Shown: piece after piece, positions 7,835 to 18,000 of the stretch
Position numbering within the stretch: the first letter of the stretch is position 1
Layout of the letters: every line of letters starts with the position of its first letter
DNA from: Chloroflexota bacterium
GTDB taxonomy: Bacteria; Chloroflexota; Dehalococcoidia; Lucifugimonadales; Lucifugimonadaceae
NCBI GenBank assembly: GCA_029262735.1
Contig: JAJCYY010000061.1
Span: 1 to 47,908 of the forward strand
Length of the DNA: 47,908 nt
Reading direction: 5' to 3'
Made by a program: the position numbers and the translations under genes
Notes under the pieces: model-generated
Database searches by the model: none
Seen by the model: the letters and a program-made list of their open reading frames with translations, nothing else
What the model was told of the DNA's origin: nothing

Positions 7835-10612
7835 CTACGAGAGCAGGTTTAGCTCATTTGCCCGCGCGACGGCCTCGGTGCGATGACTCACGCCCATCTT
7901 GCCGTACCCGTTGGCGATGTGACGCTTGACGGTAGACAGGCTTATGAAAAGCTGGTCTGCAATCTCCTGGTTTCTCAGTCCAGCAACTATGAGGCGCAGA
8001 ACCTCGATCTCCCTCGCCGTTAGAGGGTCGGCAAGCTCGGCCGCCGCGTTCCGGGATGAAGCTACAGACTGATCCGGCTCGCCAAATGCGGACAACAGTC
8101 GCTGGGTGTAGAAACCGGTAATACCTGCCGCGGCCGCGTGGCGAAGGAGATCGCGCATGGGCTCGCCCTCGCCCACAAAGATCCTGACGTACCCCTCTGG
8201 CTCGGCAAGGGTCAGTGCGCGCTCTAGCGGCAAGAGAGCCCGTGAAGTGTTGGCCTGCGCTGCGTGAGCGAGCGCCTGAAGCACCAGGATTTCGATGACG
8301 CTCCCCGTCCGTCCACCTTCTTCCGCCGCCTGCAATAGACGCTCCAGCAGTTCTATCGCATCGTGAATATCGAGATCGTCGCGGCTGCTGTTGTATCTGC
8401 CTGCGAGCACCCTCGCCAGGGTCACATGCTCGAACTCACGCAGGTAGCTGAGGTCGTCATCGACAGACAGGTTTTGCTTGTTCACCCAGTCCAGGGCTTC
8501 GGTGAGCCTGTTCTGGATAATCCACACCCTCGCCTTCATCGCTGCCACCGGACGGATATCGGGCATGACCCCGGGCGTGTACACCCTCTCTGCATCGTTG
8601 AGCAGGTCAAGCGCGCCGTCCAGGTCTCCCTGTGCCTCTTTCAGTTGGGCCTTCACAACGCGCCAGCGATACTGGTAGGCATCTTGCGGAGCCTGTTCGT
8701 TCAGCTTTTCACTCCTGAGCAGATGGCTCGCGGCGGTCTCCGGATCGCCGTGTTCAAGGCACAACTCGGTCAACCCGAGGTACAGCTCCGCCGTTCCCTG
8801 GGGAGGGCGCTCGCCATGCTTCGCCACGAGGTGCAAAGCATTCTCATACGTGCTTACCGCCTCTCGGAGACGACCCTGCGTGACCCTTATCTCTGCCATG
8901 AGAGGTGTGCCGCTGATAGCGAGCAGGATGTTGCCGGTCTTTTGCAGACTCGCCATGCCTTCGCCGACCAAGCGGCGTGCCGTCTCCAGTTCTCCTCGAC
9001 CAAGGTAAGCAAGACCCAGTAGACCGGCCGGGATGGCACGTTCGAAATAGTTACTTTCAGGCAAGAGTTCGAGGGCACGCCGCGCGAATGTCTCGGTACC
9101 GGGCCAATCGCCGACGGCCAGGGCGTGAAACGCACGAGCGCTGGCTATCGTCGCCGGTAGGGTCCGGAACTCCGCTTCGTCAGCGACAACCATCTTGACC
9201 GATGGCAGATCAGACCGCACACCGGCGTCCAGCCACCGCTCGGCGTCCTGCAATCTGCTCTCCCCGGACTCCAGGTCACCGGCAATCAGTGAGGTCCAGG
9301 CGTATCCGACGCTCAGCACAGGTCTCGCCCGCACCAGTTCGTCTGGTAGCTGCTTCGCCCATCCGAGCCATGTGGAGTCCTCGAAACTCCTGTGAATCAC
9401 CGGCCAGATAAGTTCGATCAGGCCTGCCGCTCGCTCGAAGTCCTTGGCGGCAAGAGCATGTCGGATGGCATCGGCCGGTGAGCTGTTGCGCTCATACCAC
9501 TCGCTCGCCCGCCGATGCAGAGTGGAGGCCAGATCGGGATGCTCCTCCATCAAGTGCGCGTGCAGAACGTCTGCAAAGAGATGGTGATAGCGATACCACC
9601 GGCGCTTGTCGTCCAGCGGAACAACAAACAGGTTGCCTCGCTCAAGGGTCTCCAGCATCTCTTTGCCGTCTTCCTGATCGGTGACGGCGTCACACAGCGG
9701 ACCGCTTAACCGAGCGAGTATCGAGGTCTGGAGTAAGAAGTTTCGCACCAGATTACTCTGACGCAACAGCACCTCTTCAACCAGGTAGTCCACGATGTAC
9801 CGGTCATCTCCTGAGAAGGCCTTTATGAATCCCTGTACGTCATTTCGCCCCTGCATAGAGAGAGCGGCCAGTTGCAGCCCGGCAATCCAGCCTTCGGTTC
9901 GTGTCTCAAGTGCCGCCGCGTCGGCTGCTGTTAATTCGAGGCCCATTGCATCGTTGAGGAACGCCGCGGCCTCAGCCTCCGTGAATCGCAAATCGGAAGG
10001 TCTTAGCTCAGCAAGTTCACCTCGCCCACGTAGTCGGCTGAGCGATAGCGGAGGATCGGCACGACCGGTGATGACCATGTGCATCTGCGGCGGCAGGTTG
10101 TCCAGCAAAAATCTGACCCCAGCGTGAACAGGCTGCGCGTCGATAAAGTGGTAGTCGTCCAGCACGAGGAGGATGCCACGCCCAGGGATCGTCGAGGAGC
10201 CGGGTGCGGCGGCATTAATCTCGTTGATAAGTGTCGTTAGAACCGACTCGATCGGCACCGGCTGAGGCGAACGCAGTAGAGAAATCGCAACCTCGCCAAC
10301 GTCGGGCAGGACCTTCTGCAGTGCGGTGATGAAGTAGGCCCAGAACAGCGCAGGGTCGTTGTCTCTTTGATCCAGTGAGAACCACGCCGCGGCCCGTTCG
10401 CCGACCTCGAAAGTTGCAATCCATTCAGCCAGCAAGGTGGTCTTGCCGAACCCAGCTGGAGCGGAAACGAGTGTCAGCTTGCGCTCAGTTCCCTGATCAA
10501 GTCGCCTGACGAGTCTCGGACGCGAAACGAAGGCAGGACGCCACCTTGGCGTGTACAGCTTTGTCTCAAGTAGTGGACTTGCAGCTATGGTCTGCTCTGC
10601 CGAATCAATCAT
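7835..10612 (-). CDS. LAL/MalT-type ATP-dependent LuxR-family transcriptional regulator
   Basis: Large STAND-ATPase transcription activator. Seen: an N-terminal NTPase domain with Walker A SAPAGFGKTTLL (about residues 50-61) and Walker B LLVLDDYHFID, the conserved WFSLDQRDNDP and ITGRADPPLSLSRLR segments, and EGWIAGLQLAALSMQG. A long helical TPR-like middle part with Ala/Leu-rich repeats follows. The C-terminal LuxR helix-turn-helix is LTAREIEVLRLIVAGL... with STVKRHIANGYGKMGVSHR, about 860-922. The 925-residue length is typical of the MalT/LAL class, in which ligand and ATP binding drive oligomerisation and promoter binding. It lies immediately upstream of, and on the same strand as, the efflux operon; the 41-bp elements are the obvious candidate targets. 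Intact. Confidence 0.94.
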   Translation of the reverse strand: MIDSAEQTIAASPLLETKLYTPRWRPAFVSRPRLVRRLDQGTERKLTLVSAPAGFGKTTLLAEWIATFEVGERAAAWFSLDQRDNDPALFWAYFITALQKVLPDVGEVAISLLRSPQPVPIESVLTTLINEINAAAPGSSTIPGRGILLVLDDYHFIDAQPVHAGVRFLLDNLPPQMHMVITGRADPPLSLSRLRGRGELAELRPSDLRFTEAEAAAFLNDAMGLELTAADAAALETRTEGWIAGLQLAALSMQGRNDVQGFIKAFSGDDRYIVDYLVEEVLLRQSNLVRNFLLQTSILARLSGPLCDAVTDQEDGKEMLETLERGNLFVVPLDDKRRWYRYHHLFADVLHAHLMEEHPDLASTLHRRASEWYERNSSPADAIRHALAAKDFERAAGLIELIWPVIHRSFEDSTWLGWAKQLPDELVRARPVLSVGYAWTSLIAGDLESGESRLQDAERWLDAGVRSDLPSVKMVVADEAEFRTLPATIASARAFHALAVGDWPGTETFARRALELLPESNYFERAIPAGLLGLAYLGRGELETARRLVGEGMASLQKTGNILLAISGTPLMAEIRVTQGRLREAVSTYENALHLVAKHGERPPQGTAELYLGLTELCLEHGDPETAASHLLRSEKLNEQAPQDAYQYRWRVVKAQLKEAQGDLDGALDLLNDAERVYTPGVMPDIRPVAAMKARVWIIQNRLTEALDWVNKQNLSVDDDLSYLREFEHVTLARVLAGRYNSSRDDLDIHDAIELLERLLQAAEEGGRTGSVIEILVLQALAHAAQANTSRALLPLERALTLAEPEGYVRIFVGEGEPMRDLLRHAAAAGITGFYTQRLLSAFGEPDQSVASSRNAAAELADPLTAREIEVLRLIVAGLRNQEIADQLFISLSTVKRHIANGYGKMGVSHRTEAVARANELNLLS

Positions 10613-11080
10613 AGGTAAATTATGCCGGAAGACGGTTCAACGTGCCCTGACCGAGAACATGGCTCGCGGCAGCTTGAAGCTCGTAGATATGAGCGCACGG
10701 CAAAGGGCGGATTTTGTCGTGGACTAACTCCAGCGCGATGCGAGTAGTTCAGCGGTTGTTCGAACGACTTTCATTCGTCGCACCGAACTCGATGCCGCTG
10801 AATGTCCGCAGCCTTCAGTTGATCGTCCAGGTCGCCGTGCTACGTTCTGGTTTCGACCGTGACCGTGAATTTCATATACTGCTGATGACGAGCCGTTTGC
10901 GCGGGCAATGTGAATCACGAATCGCTCCTTGAATCGGTTGCTCGAAAAACGTGTCGACGAATCTCAATACACCGGTTCATTCGTGGATTGCACCGTTGAG
11001 ATATTCGTGACTCAATGTGGCTGTAATATCACGACGGTCAGATTGCAAATATTCGAATCTGGATTTTAGATTTAGTTTTT

Positions 11081-11102
11081 GATGATCCGAGATCATCGGT
11101 TT
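11081..11102. repeat. Short palindromic hairpin flanked by T-runs
   Basis: GATGATC and GATCATC form a perfect 7-bp inverted repeat around CGA. T-runs lie on both sides (TTTTT before, GGTTTTT after). It could be a weak terminator or a dyad operator in the gene-poor interval. Confidence 0.4.
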
Positions 11103-11425
11103 TTACCGGGATCAGGGTCGCAAACGAATTGCGGTTGAAGGGCGATGGCGAACACGCTGCCCACGGTTGACAGAGCAGGAATGCAAGTTGTGTTCAACCG
11201 CAGTTGCTCGGAACATCGAGCGCCGACACGCCCTCTAAATTGACTCGAATCCAAGAAAGCGATTCGTCAACTGGTATGCACGTTGACTGAACCCGTTTCC
11301 AGGCCGCATTTTCCGTCTGATAGATGAGGAAGATAGGACTTTCTGATTGATTGATAAGTATGGGAATTGTTTTTCGACCAGCGATACATTCGCGGAACCA
11401 TTCAAGTCCAGGCCATAACAAAACG

Positions 11426-11450
11426 CGTTCGTTGAGACATTCGTCGAACG
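11426..11450. repeat. Inverted repeat containing a repeated 15-mer
   Basis: Arms CGTTCG and CGAACG enclose TTGAGACATTCGT. The segment CGTTGAGACATTCGT recurs with one change at 10994-11008, and TCGTTGAGACAT also occurs just upstream of the sugar dehydrogenase near 1473. A possible regulatory motif; statistical support unknown. Confidence 0.35.
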
Positions 11451-12045
11451 TTCACAGATGCCCTGATTTGTGATTCTGCAACTATCCGGCTCCTCCGTGA
11501 ATCGATCCAGATCAATCTGGCTGCCTAATTTTCAGGGCGAAACAAAGGTCGAGTGAAACACGGTAATTCGTCTTCTTCTGTTAACGCCAAATTCCCGGTA
11601 TTCACGTCATGTTCACGCGAAAAGCTTGACCCCCTCCCAAATGACATATAGGTTCGGCGCGTATGAGCGATCAGTAGGTCGGGGGACACATGTGCGGGGC
11701 ACTCGGAGTACAGGAATTAAAAGCTGACACCTTGTTGATGCCCTGGAAGGCGGGTATGCCGGTGGCCAAAACGCCGGCGGCGATCGGTGAACGGAATTCA
11801 CCAATTTTCAGTTCGTCACGTGGTTCTGTGACTCGCAGCCTCCGCACGCCGTCCTGTAGCCGGTTTTCACGCTCCTCCAGCCCGTCGATATACGCATCGG
11901 CAAAATCTCCACAAGCACCGGCGACCCACTCTCTCTCGAACACTGAAAATCGGATCGTTCGTTGTGATCGTCGGATTCAAAGTGCTGCGCGAATATCTGT
12001 GGAACCCACCGACATGGAACCGTTCTCCGTTGAGGGAGCATGCCG

Positions 12046-15000
12046 ATGAGACTGCCCCCGGTGACCAGGCACAGCTCAATCTTTCGGGTGAGTCCTCGCT
12101 CTCTGTTCACGATTGTCGCCGCCTTGGTTGCAATCGGGATACTCCAGCTCGCTCTATCGGGTCCAGATTCAGCGGGCGCCGCTGGATCAAACGCTCCGGC
12201 TTCGCAGTTGACGACCGGAAACATTGCGGGCCGAGTTACCGATCAGGCAACCGGCAATCCAATCGTTAGCGTCCGCGTCAGTGCCAACATCGAGCCATGC
12301 TGTGGCGGCGACAGCGCACTGACGGACCAGGATGGGAACTTCGAAATCACGGACCTGGCTCCCGGTGACTACCGGGTCAGGGTCGAAGCTTCAACGTTCG
12401 GATTTGTTGACGAATACTACGACAACAGCATCGGCCGCTCCGGGCTCACACTGGTTTCGGTCACAACCGGTCAAACGAGTTCTGCGATCGACTTTGCACT
12501 TGTGCAGGGAGGTTCGATCGCAGGAACGGTTTTCGAGCCTGGAGGGATCGTCCCGGTCGAGGGCATATGGGTTAGTGCGTGGTCAGAAACGCATGCCGAG
12601 TGGGTCTCGTTTGCGGCCACCGATTCAGCGGGTAACTACGCTCTCAGCGGTGTTCCTGAAGGTCTGAACACACTCGATTTTAGGGACCATTCGGGTACCT
12701 ACGCGATCGAGTACTACAACGATCGCATTGGCTTCTTCGCTGCTGATCTTATACAGGTCACCGGCACTCAGGCAGTCACCGGCCTCGTCACCGTGCTGAA
12801 CCTTGCGGGAACGATGAGCGGGACAGTTCTTGCTCCTGATGGAGTAACACCTCTAGAGGATTTCACCGTCGTTGCACTGGACCCGTTCACCCACGATTGG
12901 ATCCAGAGTGCCCTGACAGATGCTGCGGGTATGTACACCATCCCCGGTCTCCGCTCAGGCGACTACAAGGTCTGGGCACTGGGTTCCGCGCACGATTTTC
13001 CAGATCAGTACTTTGACGGCGAAACAGATCGTGATCTCGCAACCACCGTCAATGTGAATGCGCCTGGAGACACGCCTGGCATCGACTTCGTCATGAATGC
13101 GAGTGGAACTATCACCGGGAGGCTGACGGATAATGCCACCGGCGATCCGATCAGCGGTGTATGGGTCTCGGCCAACCTCGAAGTGTGTTGTGGTGGCAAC
13201 GGCGCGACGACGGACCAGGATGGGAACTTCGAGATCACCGCGCTGGGTCCCGGTGAATACTGGGTCCGAACCGCGGCTTCCGATCTCGGTTTCGTCGACG
13301 AGTACTACGACAACAGCATCAACTTTGGCGGCCACACCACGGTCCTGGTCATAGCCGATCAGACGAGTACTGGCATCGACTTTGCTCTTGTGCAGGGAGG
13401 CTCGATTTCTGGGACCGTCTTTGAACCGGGAGGCGTTGTTCCGCTAGAGGGCATCCGGGTAAATGCATTCTCAGAAACCCACGAAACCTGGGCGTCAGGT
13501 GTGACTACTGATGCGGCGGGGAACTACGTCCTTCGAGGCGTTCCCGAAGGTCAGAACAAAGTTGAGTTCGCGGATCATTCGGGTGTGTTTGCGAACGAGT
13601 ATTACAACGACCAACTGACCTTTTTCTCAGCCGACCTGGTCCAGGTCACAGGTGCGCAGGTGGTCGGCGGAATCGACGCCGTCCTTGACCTTGCAGGCTC
13701 GATTAGCGGAACCGTTTTCGCTCCCGATGGAGTGACACCTGTGCAGGGTCTGACAATCGCCATGTTGGATCCAGGTTCGGGTGTCTGGGTGGTGAGGGAC
13801 CGGACTGACCCAGATGGCAAGTATTTCATCGGCGGTCTCCGTTCTGGCGATTACAAGATCTGGGCTGTGGGTTCAAGTCATGGATATGTCGATCAGTATT
13901 TTGATGGGGTATTCGACCCCGAACTGGCAAACGCCGTCCGCGTAACTGCACCGGTCGAGACCACCGATATTGACTTCGTCATGAGCACGGGCGGGACGAT
14001 CACCGGCAGGCTGACGGATGAAGCAACAGGCAATCCCATTGTCGGCGTGGATGTGGTGGCGAGAACCGAACAGTGTTGCGGTGGTAACCGTGCCACAACC
14101 GACCACGATGGGAACTACGAGATCACCGCATTGGGCCCTGGCGATCACTGGGTTCTGACGTCGGCGTTTAGTCTCGGCTTTGTTGACGAGTACTACAACG
14201 ACAGCATCAGTTTCAGCGGCCGCACACCTGTTTCCGTGGCATTTGGTCAGACGACGCCTGACATCGACTTTGCACTTGCGCTGGGGGGCTCGATTGCAGG
14301 GGCTGTCTTTGAACCGGACGGTGTCACTCCGCTAGAAGGCATTTGGATCAATGCCTGGTCCGAAACACATTCCACATGGTTGACCTCATCCGCGGGAACC
14401 GACTCGTCCGGAAACTACGTTCTCACTGGCGTTCCCGACGGCCAGCACAGAGTCGAGTTTATAGATCATTCCGGCGACTATGTGGATGAAATCTACAACG
14501 ACAAACATCGACGATCATCGGCCGATCTGGTCCAGGTTACGGGCACGCAGGCGGTCACCGGCATTGATGCGGTGCTGGAGATCGCGGGGACCATAAGCGG
14601 GACCGTGTTTGCCCCTGACGGCATTACCCCTGTCAGCGGTTTGACCGTCGCGGCGTTCGATCCCATATCGCACGACTGGCTTGAGAGCGCCACCACTGAC
14701 GCCGCTGGCAACTACAGCATCCGCGGTCTTGGCACAGGAGACTACAAGATCGAGGCGCTTGGATTCGGGCAGGATTTCGCAGATCAGTATTTTGACGGAA
14801 CGCCGGATTTCAATCTCGCTGACGTCGTGAGCGTAACTGCGCCGGGCGACACCCCGGGCATTGATTTCGTAATGGCTCTGAGAACCTCCGTTGAGAGGTC
14901 TGCATCGGTTGACCAGGTACATCCCGGTGACGAGGTCGAAATCACGCTTACACCTTTCGGTATTGGTGACTTCTATGCAGTTCGAGAGAATCTTGGCGGC

Positions 15001-18000
15001 CTCGAATTGGTGTCTCACACCGCAGACGCGTTCGATGAAGGCGTATTCGTCAATCTCACTCCTTCGCCGATTTCGTACGTGGTCCGAGTTCCGCTAAATG
15101 TTTCGAATGGCGATCAGCTCGTTATCTCAGGCCAGTTCTGGGAAGACCCCGGTGACGAGGCAGCGGTCAGCCCTTCTCAGACAGTGTTGAACGTCGTTGT
15201 GCCCGACACCGAGCTGGTCCGTGAGTTGAGCGCCTCTACCGGAGTTGCGGGCGACATCATCGACATCACTCTGACACCTTCGGGAATCAGGCAGTTCTAC
15301 GCGGCGCAGGAAAACCTGGATGGATTGGAGCTTGTCTCACACGATGCGGATCGTCTTGAGCAGGGCGTGTTCGTTCGGATTTCCAACGACCCGATTCACT
15401 ACCAGGTGAGGATCCCCAACGGTACCTCCCAGGGACAGTTCTTCGACATATCAGGAACGTTCTGGGAGGACCCGGGTCGAGTTGAGCAGGTGACACCGTC
15501 CGTGAGTCGGATAGCAGTCGTCAACCCGAACGCCTCCGTGAATCGGACGCTAAGTGCTGCGGGCGCACTTGCAGGCGAGACGGTGACTGTGACCATCACG
15601 CCAACAGACGTTAACCAGTTTTACGCTGTTCGAGAGGAACTCGACGGTCTTGAGCTCGTATCGCACACCGCAGACAACTTCTCCGGCGGCGCGTTCGTAC
15701 AGCTCGGTCCCAATCCGTTCCAGTACACAGTGCGCGTGCCAGCAGGCACACCCGCGGGCCAGCTGTTCGGGATCAGTGGCGTCTTCTGGGAGGACCCGGG
15801 GCAGGAGCGGCCGGTTGATCCGGCAAACAGTCTGTTGGAGGTAACCGGAGGACCCGACTCGTCGGTCAACCGGACGCTGAGCGCCGACGAAGTTCGCGCT
15901 GGCGGTACAGTTACCGTCACTCTCACACCAACCGATGTCGCACTGTTCTATGCCGTCCGCGAGGACCTTGGTGATCTCGAACTCGTATCGCACACTGCTG
16001 ACGACTTCTTTGATGGCGCTTTCGTTCAGCTCAGCCCGAATCCGTTCGAGTACACGGTGCGCGTGCCGCTAGACGCTCCACCAGGCGCTTTATTCTCCAT
16101 TGGAGGAGTGTTCTGGGAGGACCCGGGTGAAACGCGACTGGTTGATCCAACACTCAGCCAGATCAACGTTCCAGCTCGACCGGCTGCGTCGGTGCTTCGT
16201 TCTCTCGACGCGAACTCTGCTCCGGCAGGCGGCACGGTAATGGTCACCATCACGCCATCCGATGTCGAACTGTTCTATGCGGTCAGCGAAGACCTTGGTG
16301 ACCTCGAACTGGTCTCGCACACGGCGGACGGCTTCGATAACGGCGCGTTCGTCATGCTCACTCCGGACCCGTTCGAGTATAGGGTCCGTGTGCCGGCTGG
16401 AACGCCGACCGGCGCAGAACTTCCGATTTCAGGAACGTTCTGGGAGGATCCCGGCCAGGAGCGGCCTATCGATCCCGCCGTGAGCACGATCAATGTACTG
16501 GCTGGTCCGGCTTCGTTTGTTGAGCGGACGTTAGATGCGACGAATGCAGCACCGGGCGGCACGGTCACCGTGACTCTCACGCCATCCAATGTCGAGTTGT
16601 TCTATGCGGTCCGTGAAGACCTTGGCGATCTCGAGCTGGTCTCACACACGGCGGATGGCTTCGACAACGGCGCCTTCGTCATGCTCACTCCGGATCCGTT
16701 CGAGTACACGGTCCGTGTGCCGGTTGGAACGCCGACCGGCACAGAGCTTCCGATATCTGGAATGTTCTGGGAAGACCCGGGACAGGAGCGGCCCGTCGAT
16801 CCGAGCGTGAGCACGATTCGCGTTTCGCAGGGTCCGCCGCTTTCTGTCGAACGATCTCTCAGTGCGAACTCGGTTTCAGCTGGCGGATCGGTGACCGTAA
16901 CCCTGACGCCGACGAACATTGAGCTGTTCTACGCGGTCCGTGAACACATCGGCGGCCTCGAACTCATCTCGCACACGGCGGATGGTTTCGACGACGGCGC
17001 ATTCATCATGCTGACGGCAGAGCCATTCCAGTACACGGTGCGAGTCCCGCATGGATCGCATGCTGGCGCTGAATTTGGAATATCGGGAACGTTCTGGGAG
17101 AACCCGGGCTTCGAGTTTGACGTCGCTCCGCCGGTGTCGATCATCACAGTTGGCAGGCCCGCCAGTCTTGAACGCACGCCGGGTTCCAGGTCCGCTGCAC
17201 CGGGCGAGGAGTTCACCCTCACGTTGACGCCTCATGGGATCGATCTCTTCTACGCAGCCAGGGAGAACCTCGATGGATTGGAACTGATATCGCACGATGC
17301 CGATAACTTCGAGGATGGTGTGTTCATTCGGCTGTCCCCGACGCCGATCAACTACACGGTCAGAGTGCCCATAGACGCTCCCGATGGAACCACGTTCGAT
17401 GTCACCGGCACGTTCTGGGAGGACCCGGGTTTCAAGCTGGATACTTCGCCCGCAGTCACCCAGGTCCGTGTCTCGGTCAATCCTGCTGTTGTTGAGAGGA
17501 CTGTCGTCACGGAATCGGTGGTCGCAGGCGCACTTGTGACGGTTACGATCACGCCGACGGATGTCGACCTGTTCTACGCCGTCAGCGAGAGCCTCGGAGA
17601 CCTGGAACTGATCTCGCATACAGCAGACGGTTTCGACGACGGGGTGTTCCTGATGCTCAGTGCGCAACCATTTGAGTACACGGTGCGTGTGCCGATAAAT
17701 GCCGCCGATGGAGACCAGTTCCCGATTTCCGGAACCTTCTGGGAAGACCCGGGTTTCGAGCAGCCTGTTACGCCGCCCACCACGGTGTTGTTCACAGGAC
17801 CGGCGATTGGACTCCTGTTCGTGCCTGACGAACTACCGCTCGATCTGAACGCCACACGGACGGTGGAGCTACACGTGACCGATCTTCTTGGAGAAGAGGT
17901 CGACACGGTGCAGCTGAAGATCACTCATGATCCGGCTGTTATCGAGATCTCCAGCCCGTCCTGTATCGGTCTCTTCGCAGACGGTGCGCCCGGACCCGTG

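Larger units (their letters stand above)
10613..12045. other. Gene-poor 1.4-kb interval
   Basis: No convincing gene. The left part is AT-richer and holds short inverted repeats (11081-11097, 11426-11450) and a near-duplicated sequence CGTTGAGAYATTCGT at 10994-11008 and 11430-11444. The only frames here (minus 11194-11421 and minus 11671-11943) lack ribosome sites and recognisable similarity. The interval separates minus-strand and plus-strand transcription, so it must contain promoters for the LAL gene and for the giant surface protein. No clear -35/-10 pair was assignable. Confidence 0.6.

Noticed and set aside
11194..11421. Minus-strand frame of about 75 codons in the gene-poor gap
   Set aside because: TTG start without a ribosome site, AT-rich codon use unlike neighbours, no known motif.
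11632..11655. CCCCCTCCCAAATGACATAT, a possible third copy of the 41-bp regulatory element
   Set aside because: Only the CCCCCT and a loose AT-rich part match. The second half site and spacing are missing.
11671..11943. Minus-strand frame of about 90 codons with GTG start in the gene-poor gap
   Set aside because: Codon third positions are moderately GC-rich, but there is no ribosome site, no recognisable motif, and overlapping frames are open on the other strand. Left unannotated.
12217..17802. Long tandem repeats considered as a possible CRISPR or non-coding satellite
   Set aside because: The repeats are in frame, protein-coding domain repeats (888 bp and about 324 bp) with mostly synonymous or conservative differences.
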